Shown here: piece by piece, positions 44,200 through 52,942 of the stretch
Layout of the letters: the number at the start of each line of letters is the position of its first letter
Position numbering within the stretch: position 1 is the stretch's first letter
DNA from: UBA1426 sp050953365
Lineage (GTDB): Bacteria > Bacillota > Clostridia > Peptostreptococcales > Anaerovoracaceae
DNA: 64,000 bases
Direction of reading: 5' to 3'
Assembly (NCBI GenBank): GCA_050953365.1
Contig: JBMNMN010000001.1
Coordinates: forward strand, 44,914 to 108,913
Notes under the pieces: generated by a model
Databases searched by the model: none
What the model saw: the letters and a program-made list of their open reading frames with translations, nothing else
Told to the model about the DNA's origin: nothing
Position numbers and translations under genes: made by a program

Positions 44200-44507
44200 C
44201 ATAACCCCTTCCCCACACAAAAGACCTCATATGAAAAAGGCCGCCGGTTGGGAAAATAATACCATAAACAGCATCATATTGCATCAGATAATCCGCCAAT
44301 AATCCTCCAAGAAAAATCCTTTTATACCCCTCTCGCCTAACTATCATCCTAAATTGTAATCCGCCATCTGCTACTCCATCCATGCCACAATAATCCGTCC
44401 ATAGTATTTGAATAACACAAACGCAGTAGATGACGCTTTTTACAAACACTTTTTACAATTTGACATTTTTTACAGGTTCCTCTTGCAACTGCAGTTTCTA
44501 CATGACA

Positions 44508-44768
44508 GATCAACTAAAATCATCAGAAAATGCCCAAATTAGTTGAGTTTCATCCTTAAAAACGCATGCAACTGAAATGGAATAAGGGTTAATCAACTAA
44601 AAAACTGTATTGTAAGGAATTTTAGCTGTTTTTTCCACAAAAAAAACAACTAAAAATTTAATTATATAAAAATTTAGTCGATGTGCGGCGTAAAAGGAGG
44701 GCGTAATTTACAGTATATGGAAGCAAAATCAGCTAAAATAAAACATTTATAAAATATTAGTTGATTTT
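44508..44768. repeat. hairpin array, four units (CAACTAAA/TTTAGTTG family)
   Basis: Units pair CAACTAAA with TTAGTTGA, CAACTAAA with TTTAGCTG, CAACTAAA with TTTAGTCG and CAGCTAAA with TTAGTTGA. Right-arm TTAG positions are 44539, 44622, 44674 and 44757, giving intervals of 83, 52 and 83 bp. Gene-free stretch. Confidence 0.75.
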
Positions 44769-44835
44769 ATAGTTTAGCGATTAAACCAAAGATTTTGTTA
44801 CGTGCACTTGGTATCGCACCCATATTAATAGCTGT

Positions 44836-44967
44836 AGTTGCTTTTGATATCTGACACTTTTACAAATTGTTGAATTCGATGTCCGACACTTTTTACAAGT
44901 CGTTGCACTTGGTGTCAGACACTTTTTACAAGTCGTTGCATTTGGTGTCTGACACCAAATACAACTT
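44836..44967. repeat. REP-like tandem array, four copies with about 33-bp period
   Basis: GTCnGACAC followed by TTTTTACAA occurs from 44849, 44881, 44914 and 44947 (period 32-33). The last copy continues as CACCAAATACAAC, the inverse of the first half. This is the densest cluster of the GTGTCnGACAC family. Confidence 0.75.
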
Positions 44968-44975
44968 AAAAAATC

Positions 44976-45022
44976 AGGCCGTAGTCCTTCACCGCCTGAA
45001 CGGAAGGACTACGGCCTTTTTT
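44976..45022 (-). terminator. bidirectional terminator of the TRAP operon
   Basis: AGGCCGTAGTCCTTC (44976-44990) pairs with GAAGGACTACGGCCT (45003-45017). T-rich runs flank both sides, so it can end transcription on either strand. Confidence 0.85.
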
Positions 45023-45045
45023 GCGCGTGCCGTCTCGTAAAGCTT

Positions 45046-46353
45046 TTACTTGATAAACACAAGAGATAAAGCGGGAATGTATGTGATCAAAGCCAAACTT
45101 ACCAGGGACACGAGAAATAAAGGAATAATATGGGGGAACATTTCCTCCATTTTTATTTTGGCTATCGCCGCACCGACAAATAAATTACATCCATAAGGAG
45201 GAGTGCAAAGACCAATAGCCAAGTTTACAGCCATGACAACACCGAAGTGAACGGGATCGATGCCCAAGCTCAATATCGTAGGCATCAACATCGGCGCCAT
45301 AACAATAATCGCCGGCACCGTATCTAAGAATAACCCCACCGCCAACAATATCAGATTAATAAATATCAAAACGATTGTGGGATTCGACGACACGTTGGTC
45401 AAGAATTCCGTCAGCATTTGGGGAACCTTTTCATAGGTCATATACGTAGAGAAAACGGTAGAAAATCCCAGAAGGAATGAAGTAATACCATTCAGCACTG
45501 CCGTATCCAACAAAACATTTTTAAGGCCTTTCCATGAAAGCTCCTTATAGACAAACATGCTGATGATAGCGGAATATACTACGGAAATACACGCCGCTTC
45601 GGTGGGCGTAAAAATGCCCGAATAGATTCCTCCGAGAATTATAACCGGTGAAAGCAGCGCCCAAAATCCATCTTTTGCGGTTCTTCCTACTTCTGAAAGA
45701 CGATATTTCAAAGCTTCTTTCATAGGTACTTTTTCATCTTCCCTATGAGCTTTAAGATCCACTCCTCTGATGGTACATATTACAATATTGGCCAGTACAA
45801 AGAAAATGCCAATTAGAACACCGGGAATTATTCCCGCCAAGAACAATTGTGGAATCGATACGCCCGTAGTCGCTCCGTATAACACAAAGGACAGACTGGG
45901 AGGAATAATCGGTCCCACAATTCCTCCGAAAGCAACTACTGTAGCCGCATATGCAGGATCGTATCCTTTCTTTTTCATCTCGGGGATCATCATTCCACCG
46001 ATTGCCGATGTTGTAGCCATGCCTGATCCCGACAGAGCCCCGAAAAACATACAGGCTATGAGAGTAACGCTGGCAATAGCGCCGTTAACAAAGCTGATAA
46101 GAGCAGATGCAAATTCTACAATTTTCTTAGCTATTCCGCCGGTTGACATAATAAGGCCTGCCAACATAAAAAACGGAATGGCCATAACCGTAAACGAAAA
46201 TATACCGCTATAAGCGTATTGGGCATTAATGGCCATGTTTAAGTCGGAAAAAGCAGCCATCGAGAACATGGTAGCCCCACCGATTGCGAATCCAACCGGG
46301 ACCCCTATAAGTAATAATACAAATAAGGCTATAAATAACGCAGCAACTGCCAT
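45046..46353 (-). CDS. dctM: TRAP transporter large permease, DctM type
   Basis: This 435-residue membrane protein has about twelve helices and typical DctM pieces: LFVLLLIGVPVGFAIGGATM, PFFMLAGLIMSTGGIAKKIVEF, SGSGMATTSAIGGMMIPEMKKKGY, FGGIVGPIIPPSLSFVLYG and LCTPPYGCNLFVGAAI. It forms the sodium-linked channel. The start at 46353 follows AAGGAGG and overlaps no other gene except the DctQ stop gap of 13 bases. It is last in the three-gene operon and followed by a terminator. Confidence 0.95.
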   Translation of the reverse strand: MAVAALFIALFVLLLIGVPVGFAIGGATMFSMAAFSDLNMAINAQYAYSGIFSFTVMAIPFFMLAGLIMSTGGIAKKIVEFASALISFVNGAIASVTLIACMFFGALSGSGMATTSAIGGMMIPEMKKKGYDPAYAATVVAFGGIVGPIIPPSLSFVLYGATTGVSIPQLFLAGIIPGVLIGIFFVLANIVICTIRGVDLKAHREDEKVPMKEALKYRLSEVGRTAKDGFWALLSPVIILGGIYSGIFTPTEAACISVVYSAIISMFVYKELSWKGLKNVLLDTAVLNGITSFLLGFSTVFSTYMTYEKVPQMLTEFLTNVSSNPTIVLIFINLILLAVGLFLDTVPAIIVMAPMLMPTILSLGIDPVHFGVVMAVNLAIGLCTPPYGCNLFVGAAIAKIKMEEMFPHIIPLFLVSLVSLALITYIPALSLVFIK

Positions 46354-46366
46354 ATGCTTTTCCTCC

Positions 46367-46855
46367 TTACAAAACAATATCCTTCTGCTTTATTGACTTT
46401 ATCGCCTGAACGAAATACACGCCGGCCCTCAGGATAAAAATAAAGCAACCCAATACCAGGGAAAGGTATCCCCATGCGGTACTAATCTTAATTCCTGCGT
46501 AAGGTATATTTATTTGAATACCGATCATCAATACACCGTAATAAATGACAACCGCGCATATTATGATTAAAACAAGTTCGGTAACTGCCTCAAACACCTT
46601 TTGCAAAGTGTATGGCACCTTGTCCACTAACATAGTTATCTTAATATGTTCTCTTCTTCTGTGGCCGATGCTTATTCCCAACCACGAAAGCCATACAAAT
46701 AGGAACTTCCCCAGTTCTTCCGACCAGGGCAAGGAATTATTAAACACATACCTCATAATGACCTGGAAGAAAATGATTCCTACCATGGCAGCAAACATGG
46801 ACACCAGGACAATATCTTCCAAAGCATTTAATCTGTTTATAATCTTGCTTCTCAT
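46367..46855 (-). CDS. dctQ: TRAP transporter small permease, DctQ type
   Basis: This 162-residue protein has four helices with the DctQ pattern (MVGIIFFQVIMRYVFNNSLPWSEELGKFLFVWLSWLG and RREHIKITMLVDKV). It stabilises the large permease and contacts the binding protein. GAAAGG precedes the ATG. It lies between DctP and DctM in the same transcription direction. Confidence 0.93.
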   Translation of the reverse strand: MRSKIINRLNALEDIVLVSMFAAMVGIIFFQVIMRYVFNNSLPWSEELGKFLFVWLSWLGISIGHRRREHIKITMLVDKVPYTLQKVFEAVTELVLIIICAVVIYYGVLMIGIQINIPYAGIKISTAWGYLSLVLGCFIFILRAGVYFVQAIKSIKQKDIVL

Positions 46856-46981
46856 AACTTATAACCTTTCATATCCATGACCTTTTATCAGTTGAAATAT
46901 TATTCAAGTATGAGGTTAAACCCCCATACTTGAATAATATTTTGAGCCTTCAACCTACTGTAAGTCACCTAGATTATCCAA

Positions 46982-48004
46982 TTAAGGACGTGTATCCAGC
47001 CATCTCTGAACCATTTCATCTCCAACGAGTTTACGCTGATAGTCATAAACCGGCTGAACTGCCTCCATAAAGGCCTCGACTTCGGCAGCTGTCAGCTGAT
47101 AAACCTCTGCGCCTTCATCTTTGAATCTTTGCAGATATTCCTGTTCTTTTGCATACTCGTCAGCTCTTTGATTCTTGGCAACTTCCCTTACGGATTCCTC
47201 AAGAACCTCTCTGTCGGCAGGATCCAAAGATTCAATCCAAGCTCTTGAACAAATGATGGGGAACGGTGAGCTGGCGTGGTTTGTCAGAGTAACGTAAGGA
47301 GCTATTTCATGCAGATTGAAATCGTTAAATACTCCGAGCGAATGATCCAGAGCGTCGATCTGTCCCTGAGACAGAGAAGTGATTACTTCGCCCCATGCCA
47401 TAGGTGTGGGGTTTGCGCCCATAGCTTTCCAGATTTCAATATTCAAGTCATTCTGCGCAATACGAACTTTTTGTCCTTTCAAGTCATCGCTGTTTTTATA
47501 AATTTTCTCTCTGCTGATGACTTGTCTCATACCGTTGTAGTACATATCTATGCAATAATACCCCGAGTCTTTCAATGTTTCATTGAAGAGTTCCAATCCC
47601 CCGTTTTCAAAGGTTCCTTTTTCCCAGTCTTCAAAAGAAGGATACAGGAACGGCAAATCGATACATGTTGAATCGGGTCCGGATGCAGCGGTAATTACCG
47701 ATGACAGGTCAAACATCATGGTTACTGTTCCGATTTTGATTCCGGATACTAAGTCGGGAGTATCGCCCAATTGACCGTCGGAATACACTTCAACTTTAAA
47801 TCTGCCCGGAGCTTTTTCTTCGAGAATTTCTCCGAGTTTTTCACTCCAGATGTTGGTGGATCTTTGCGATGTATCCGTGTGACCGATCTTAATGACAATA
47901 GGTCCTTCTTCAGATGGTCCTTCTCCCTCGCCGGAACATCCGGTAAATACGCCTATGACCAATAACATGGCCAAAGTGATGATCAGAAATCTTTTTGTTT
48001 TCAT
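46982..48004 (-). CDS. dctP: TRAP transporter solute-binding lipoprotein, DctP type
   Basis: This 340-residue extracytoplasmic binding protein has a lipoprotein signal (lipobox VFTGC), the family start KIGHTDTSQRSTNIW, then FEVYSDGQLGD-type sequence (FKVEVYSDGQLGDTPDL), and the conserved Arg/Asn region KVRIAQNDLNIEIWKAMGANPTPMAWGEV that binds a carboxylate. Members bind organic acids (C4-dicarboxylates, keto acids, sugar acids). The start at 48004 follows AAAGGATTGAGGAG. A sigma-54 promoter lies at 48059-48074. It is the first gene of the TRAP operon. Confidence 0.94.
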   Translation of the reverse strand: MKTKRFLIITLAMLLVIGVFTGCSGEGEGPSEEGPIVIKIGHTDTSQRSTNIWSEKLGEILEEKAPGRFKVEVYSDGQLGDTPDLVSGIKIGTVTMMFDLSSVITAASGPDSTCIDLPFLYPSFEDWEKGTFENGGLELFNETLKDSGYYCIDMYYNGMRQVISREKIYKNSDDLKGQKVRIAQNDLNIEIWKAMGANPTPMAWGEVITSLSQGQIDALDHSLGVFNDFNLHEIAPYVTLTNHASSPFPIICSRAWIESLDPADREVLEESVREVAKNQRADEYAKEQEYLQRFKDEGAEVYQLTAAEVEAFMEAVQPVYDYQRKLVGDEMVQRWLDTRP

Positions 48005-48058
48005 TCTCCTCAATCCTTTCAAAATTAGTTATGAATAACTCCTTGCTAATAAACTATC

Positions 48059-48074
48059 AGCAACTCCTATGCCA
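48059..48074 (-). promoter_or_regulatory. sigma-54 (-24/-12) promoter of the TRAP operon
   Basis: The minus strand reads TGGCATAGGAGTTGCT, with GG-N10-GC spacing, 55-70 bases upstream of the dctP start. Nearly identical to the box at 43346-43361. Confidence 0.88.
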
Positions 48075-48091
48075 AGTATTGTGCACTGCAA

Positions 48092-48113
48092 GGATCGAAT
48101 TTATTATCGCTCC
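48092..48113. promoter_or_regulatory. candidate enhancer site upstream of the TRAP sigma-54 promoter
   Basis: GGAtCGA and TCGcTCC form an imperfect inverted repeat with 8 bases between, centred about 30 bp upstream of the -24 box. Position is close for an enhancer, so support is weak. Confidence 0.3.
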
Positions 48114-48205
48114 GTCCGGCGTTGATTTTTCAATGGTTTGGTGAATTGTTTAGGCGCGGTAAGCGGCCTATTTTTGCAATCTTAACGATGCCATGGATAA
48201 AAGAA

Positions 48206-48261
48206 AAAGCGTGAACAATATTTCACGCTTTAAAAAAACACTGAAATATATTTCAGTGTTT
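48206..48261 (-). terminator. tandem terminators after the second regulator gene
   Basis: AAACACTGAAATATATTTCA-type stem (48236-48261) followed on the minus strand by a T7 run, and AAAGCGTGAA pairing with TTCACGCTTT (48206-48231). They isolate the TRAP operon from the kinase/regulator genes. Confidence 0.85.
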
Positions 48262-48289
48262 GAGCCCTTCCGGAGTTTATACTCCGAAA

Positions 48290-49675
48290 TCAATGCTCTT
48301 CCCCGCGTATAGCGTTCAGATCAATGGAATATTCATTGATTTTATTCCATAGCTGGCGGGTACTGATCTGCAATTCCACAGCCGCTTTTGCCACATTTAC
48401 ATTATTCTTTTTCAGAACTTCCCTTATATAGTTCCTTTCAAAATCGGAGCGGGCCTCTTTCAAAGACCTTTTCTTATACAAATCCGTTAATTTGTCATTC
48501 TTCTCCACAGGCATCAGCAATTCATTCATTGTAACATGGCCATCTTTATTCAAAGCAATCATCCGCTCTATGATGTTTTTTAGCTCCCTGACATTGCCCG
48601 GATAATCATAGCCAAGCAAAAATTCCGTTACCTGGTCATCTATTTTCGTAATTTTCTTCTTTTGCTCTACCTCAAACTTTTTAATGAAGAAATCAATGAG
48701 CGATTGCAGGTCCTCTCTCCTGTCCCTTAAAGGCGGAATCGTTACAGTCAACGTGTTTATCCTATATAATAAATCCTCTCTAAACTCACCCTCGGCAATC
48801 TTTTTAGTAAGATCCTTATTGGTAGCAGATATAAATCGAACATCCAGATCGATGGATTTATTGCTTCCGAGCCTTTCAATCCGCTTGCTTTCTATGGCTC
48901 TAAGCAGCTTGCCCTGGGTGTTGATAGGCAGATCCCCGATCTCATCTAAAAACAGGGTCCCTAAATTCGCCTGCTCAAACTTTCCGATTCTCGTTTCGCT
49001 GGCTCCGGTAAAGGATCCCTTTTCATGTCCGAACAATTCCGAATCTATAACGCCTTCCGGGAAAATCTGACAGTTTAGAGCAACAAATGGCTCTTTCTTC
49101 CGCTTGCTCAGGCGGTGGATATAGTTCGCCACCACTTCTTTTCCCACTCCGGACTCTCCCAAAATCAGAATGTTAATATCCGTATCTGCCACTCGTTTGC
49201 ACATTTCCAGAACGTTCAAATATTCTTCGTTCTTCGATTCAATGAACACATCTTCGTTGTTCTGATTCCGTAACAAGACCTCGCTCTTACGTTCCAGCCT
49301 GTGTATTTTCGCAAACCTGCCCACCTTGATTACCAGCTCATCCATTTCACTGCTCTTGGTGAAATAGTCCATTGCCCCGTACTTCATAGAATCCACGGCG
49401 CTTTCGATGCTCCCAAAAGCAGTCATAACGATTATGTCCACGGTAGGATGCTTTTCTTTTATGCGTTTAATAAGCTCCACTCCGTCCATAACGGGCATTT
49501 TTAGATCCGTCAGAACCAAATCCACAACATTATTGTCTAAATACTCCAAAGCCTCCACTCCGTTGGAGCAGCCAGCCACACTGTATCCCAGATCCGACAA
49601 TATAAATCTCAACACGTTCTGGTATTCTATTTCATCGTCAACGATCAGTATTTTATATCCTGTCTTCTTCCCCAT
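48290..49675 (-). CDS. sigma-54-dependent response regulator (second pair)
   Basis: This 461-residue regulator parallels the one at 36557-37933: receiver with Asp in VLTDLKMPVMDG, AAA+ with GESGVGKE, EKGSFTGASETR and LFLDEIGD, and a C-terminal Fis-type motif (AAVELQISTRQLWNKINEY). It probably activates the TRAP operon from the sigma-54 promoter at 48059-48074. The start at 49675 has GGAGCGG upstream and lies 22 bases inside the kinase gene, so translation is coupled. Confidence 0.93.
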   Translation of the reverse strand: MGKKTGYKILIVDDEIEYQNVLRFILSDLGYSVAGCSNGVEALEYLDNNVVDLVLTDLKMPVMDGVELIKRIKEKHPTVDIIVMTAFGSIESAVDSMKYGAMDYFTKSSEMDELVIKVGRFAKIHRLERKSEVLLRNQNNEDVFIESKNEEYLNVLEMCKRVADTDINILILGESGVGKEVVANYIHRLSKRKKEPFVALNCQIFPEGVIDSELFGHEKGSFTGASETRIGKFEQANLGTLFLDEIGDLPINTQGKLLRAIESKRIERLGSNKSIDLDVRFISATNKDLTKKIAEGEFREDLLYRINTLTVTIPPLRDRREDLQSLIDFFIKKFEVEQKKKITKIDDQVTEFLLGYDYPGNVRELKNIIERMIALNKDGHVTMNELLMPVEKNDKLTDLYKKRSLKEARSDFERNYIREVLKKNNVNVAKAAVELQISTRQLWNKINEYSIDLNAIRGEEH

Positions 49676-51647
49676 TTTTCCGCTCCATTACCGGTAAAGT
49701 AATTTTGAATTCCGTTCCCTCGCCGTACTCGCTTTTAACGGAGATCGTTCCTCCGTTGTTTCTTATTTCGGTATTAATTATATACAAGCCCAGCCCCACT
49801 CCGTTTTCTTTGGTGGAGTAGAAGGGGTCAAATATATTTTCAAGGGCTTCTTTTTCTATACCGCACCCATTGTCGGTGACTTCAATATCCACATGATTGT
49901 CCTCGACGTTTATATTAACATGAATGCTTTTCTCTTCGCACTTTTTATCATTAAAGGAATCCACCGCATTGTGTATTAGATTCACAAGGACCATTCTCAG
50001 GACCTCTTTGTTAATAAGAATCTGATCCTTGTACCGTCCCGTAAAGGAAGAATGAATTATTATATCATGCTCCCTGGCATTTTCCTTTTCTTCTTCAATG
50101 ATTGAATGAATGAAATCCTCTGCGTCGGTCCAGTTCAACTCATCGCTGGATAGTTTTGAAAACCGCAGTAAGTTTTCAACCAGATAATTGATTCTATTTA
50201 TCGAATCATTTATCACAGAGATGGCATGCTTGCAGACCTCACTATGCGCAGTATGTTTCCCAATGAGATATATGTAGCTTTTAATCAATCCTAACGGGTT
50301 TCTGACTTCATGAGCAAGACCTGCGGATAATTGTCCTACGGCTATCATCTTTGACTCTAATCGTTCCCGTTTTTCTTTCAAATACTTTTCCGTATAGTCT
50401 TCCACAATGATCATGCTCTTATTGCCGGCAACCTTCTGCCTGCTTATATAATAATATCTGGCTCCGATATTGAAGACAGTATACATATTATCCGGGTTTG
50501 TAAATGGGGCTAATTGCGGAAGCTCTTTATAGTTGGCCCCTACCAGTTTTTCCTTCGGGACCCCCGTCATTTCCGCTATCGAGTCATTGCATTCCAAAAT
50601 GATTGCATCGTCCTCTATAACCATGATCCCGTTTTGCATGGTGTCAATAATAAGCCGCAGCTCTTCCTTGCTCTCAAAAAGCTCCCGGGTTCTTGTGTTG
50701 ACCCTTTGGGTTATGATATAGTTCCAAACGGAAAAGCCGCCGATGATAAACATGATGACTATAAGTACTCTATATGTGGATTCGATGGCTCCCAGGTCAA
50801 CGCCGGTATCAAAGTCCCCCAGCCATTTGTACTGGGTTTGGGCGATCAGGTTCTTTTTCTTTAATTGCAATATGCCTTTATTTAAAATATCCAGCATTTC
50901 CTTATTGTCTTTCTTGACGGCAAGGCATATTCTTTTTTCATCATAGGTGGGCTTTAAGAATTTAAAATAAGCGCCTCTGTTTGTCACTTTAAGGAAGTGA
51001 GCGGCCTCCATATCGTCGCCGATAAAGCCAACTGCAATATTGTTGTTAATTAGCGCAAAGCACTGATAGATGTTTTCAACCTCAAGAAGAGTTACATTAT
51101 CCAGTTTTTTAACAATGACGTCAATTTCACCGTTTTCATTGTCACTTGTCAAAGTCACCAGACTTTTATCTTTCAGATCTTGGGGTCTTTCTATGTCCAG
51201 GTTTTTTTTGACGAGTATTTTGGTCTTAACTTCGCACAGGGGTTGGGTTAATAGAATGTCGTCCTTTAAGGCATCCTGGTAATCGCCTTCCAGCATGACA
51301 ATATCGATTTCATCGTTTTTCAGCCCTTCCACCAAGCTATCCTTAGCCCCGGCTTTTAGATGTATATTGCTTCTCAGCTCGATAGCCAGCTGAGATAAAT
51401 AATCCACTACAATTCCCACATTATAATTGTTGAATTGGTTGGTATATGTCAGAGGGGGATAATCATAGATCCCTGCCAGAAAGTCCGTTTCATCGATGAT
51501 TATGCGTTCTTTTTCTGTCAGGGGTTGATTGTATTTATAGTAATCTGTCAAGCCCAGTCCAAAACGCAGGTTCTTGTCAAATTTATTGATAACTAACGAA
51601 ACAACCAGCAATAAGAGAATTATAATGATTATCTTTTTTTTATTCAT
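49653..51647 (-). CDS. membrane histidine kinase with SBP_bac_3-like sensor (second pair)
   Basis: This 664-residue kinase has an N-terminal helix (IIIIILLLLVVSLVI), a type-3 solute-binding sensor (FLAGIYDYPPLTYTN; VVDYLSQLAIEL; DEIDIVMLEGDY), a second helix, a PAS domain (DTMQNGIMVIEDDAIILECN), HisKA with His in SAGLAHEVRNPLGLIKS and HATPase (NLIHNAVDSF, DNGCGIEKEA, VGLGLYII). The order matches the kinase at 37976-40045, so the two pairs are paralogous. GGAAG precedes the ATG. Proximity to the TRAP operon suggests it senses that transporter's substrate; unlike a DctB kinase its sensor is of the amino-acid-binding type. Confidence 0.92.
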   Translation of the reverse strand: MNKKKIIIIILLLLVVSLVINKFDKNLRFGLGLTDYYKYNQPLTEKERIIIDETDFLAGIYDYPPLTYTNQFNNYNVGIVVDYLSQLAIELRSNIHLKAGAKDSLVEGLKNDEIDIVMLEGDYQDALKDDILLTQPLCEVKTKILVKKNLDIERPQDLKDKSLVTLTSDNENGEIDVIVKKLDNVTLLEVENIYQCFALINNNIAVGFIGDDMEAAHFLKVTNRGAYFKFLKPTYDEKRICLAVKKDNKEMLDILNKGILQLKKKNLIAQTQYKWLGDFDTGVDLGAIESTYRVLIVIMFIIGGFSVWNYIITQRVNTRTRELFESKEELRLIIDTMQNGIMVIEDDAIILECNDSIAEMTGVPKEKLVGANYKELPQLAPFTNPDNMYTVFNIGARYYYISRQKVAGNKSMIIVEDYTEKYLKEKRERLESKMIAVGQLSAGLAHEVRNPLGLIKSYIYLIGKHTAHSEVCKHAISVINDSINRINYLVENLLRFSKLSSDELNWTDAEDFIHSIIEEEKENAREHDIIIHSSFTGRYKDQILINKEVLRMVLVNLIHNAVDSFNDKKCEEKSIHVNINVEDNHVDIEVTDNGCGIEKEALENIFDPFYSTKENGVGLGLYIINTEIRNNGGTISVKSEYGEGTEFKITLPVMERKNGEEDRI

Positions 51648-51695
51648 AAACTTCCATATCCTATTTGACTATTTCATCCTAGGGGGCCTGCGCCC

Positions 51696-52841
51696 TTATT
51701 GTTTCAAGAGTTCTTTTAATTTGTCTCCGAACAAATCACCTAAGGTTGTTTTGCTCTCTTCCTGCGCGGGCATAGCCTCATCCGGCGCCAGTCCCTCTGC
51801 ATCCTTCAGACTTAAGCTGAGCTTTCTGTTCTCCTCGTCGATACTCAGTATAACAGCCTGCACGCTATCCCCTACTTTTAGCACATCGGAAGGCTTGCGA
51901 ATGGGTTTCGATGTGATCTCTGATACATGAGCGAGGCCTTGGAGACCCGGCTCTACCTCTATAAACGCGCCGAAATCCGCCAGCCTTACAACGATGCCCT
52001 CCACTAAATCATCCACCTTGTAGAAATCGGCGGCGCCTCTCCAGGGATCCTCTTCAACTTTTTTCAGTACCAGGCCGATTTTGTTGTTCTTCTTATCAAT
52101 ATTTGCTATATAAACGGTAACCTGATCCCCTTCCGATACGACTTCCGCAGGATCGTTCACCCGATGCCAGGCAAGATCATCCAGATGAATAAGCCCTTCC
52201 ACTCCGCCCAGGTCAACAAAAGCGCCAAATTTCATAAGCTTGGTAACGACACCCTGCCGCGTTTCGCCCACCTTCAATTCAGCCATCAACTGCTTTTTCA
52301 TGTCTTGCCTTTGGGCTACTTCCACAGCTTTTCTTGAGAGGACTGCTCTCTTCCGCTCTCTGTCAAAATCATCAACTACTACATCCAACTCCTTACCCAC
52401 ATAAGAACTCATATCTTCTACATACCGATAAGACAGGAGCGATCCCGGGATGAAGCATCTGACGTTCCGGTAGGTGGCCGACACCCCGCCTTTGATGACC
52501 TCGGTTACCTTTACTCTAACGGTCTTCTTCTGGTTGTAAGCCTCCTCCAGGTCCTCCCATCCGACGATTTCCTCTGCGCTTTTATGAGAAAGAAGGACAT
52601 TCCCTTCACTATCGTGGGGGTCTATGACTTGAACGGCAATTTCCCCGCCGACACAATAATCGTAGCCTTCAACCATTTCTTCTTTCTTTATAATGCCGTC
52701 GGAAGTATGATTGATATTTACCAGCACTTCTTCCTCGTTAACGGCTATAATGGTTCCTTTTAAGATGTCATCCTTGTAAACCTTTTTCATGGATTTCTCG
52801 ATTTCTTCCATGAAATCCGCCATTGTGAGATTCTCTTCCAT
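51696..52841 (-). CDS. S1-domain RNA-binding protein (RpsA/YpfD-like)
   Basis: This 381-residue protein has four S1 domains: near 20-90 (GTIIAVNEEEVLVNI), 105-170 (VRVKVTEVIKGGVSATY), 190-260 (GVVTKLMKFGAFVDLGGVEG) and 275-345 (GIVVRLADFGAFIEVEPGLQG). Firmicute S1-like proteins with four domains associate with ribosomes and mRNA; some are fused to IspH, but this one is not. A 100-residue tail-free end closes with DLFGDKLKELLKQ. The start at 52841 has AAAGGAAAGGG; the frame to 52946 overlaps the metalloprotease gene. Confidence 0.9.
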   Translation of the reverse strand: MEENLTMADFMEEIEKSMKKVYKDDILKGTIIAVNEEEVLVNINHTSDGIIKKEEMVEGYDYCVGGEIAVQVIDPHDSEGNVLLSHKSAEEIVGWEDLEEAYNQKKTVRVKVTEVIKGGVSATYRNVRCFIPGSLLSYRYVEDMSSYVGKELDVVVDDFDRERKRAVLSRKAVEVAQRQDMKKQLMAELKVGETRQGVVTKLMKFGAFVDLGGVEGLIHLDDLAWHRVNDPAEVVSEGDQVTVYIANIDKKNNKIGLVLKKVEEDPWRGAADFYKVDDLVEGIVVRLADFGAFIEVEPGLQGLAHVSEITSKPIRKPSDVLKVGDSVQAVILSIDEENRKLSLSLKDAEGLAPDEAMPAQEESKTTLGDLFGDKLKELLKQ

Positions 52842-52942
52842 ATGCTTTTCCCTTTCCTTTGTACGCAATATCCGTAAACCGTCCGTAAACCGACTCTTCC
52901 ATTCTGCCAATCCGCTTTCGCTGAACCGGAAAATTCCCTGGG

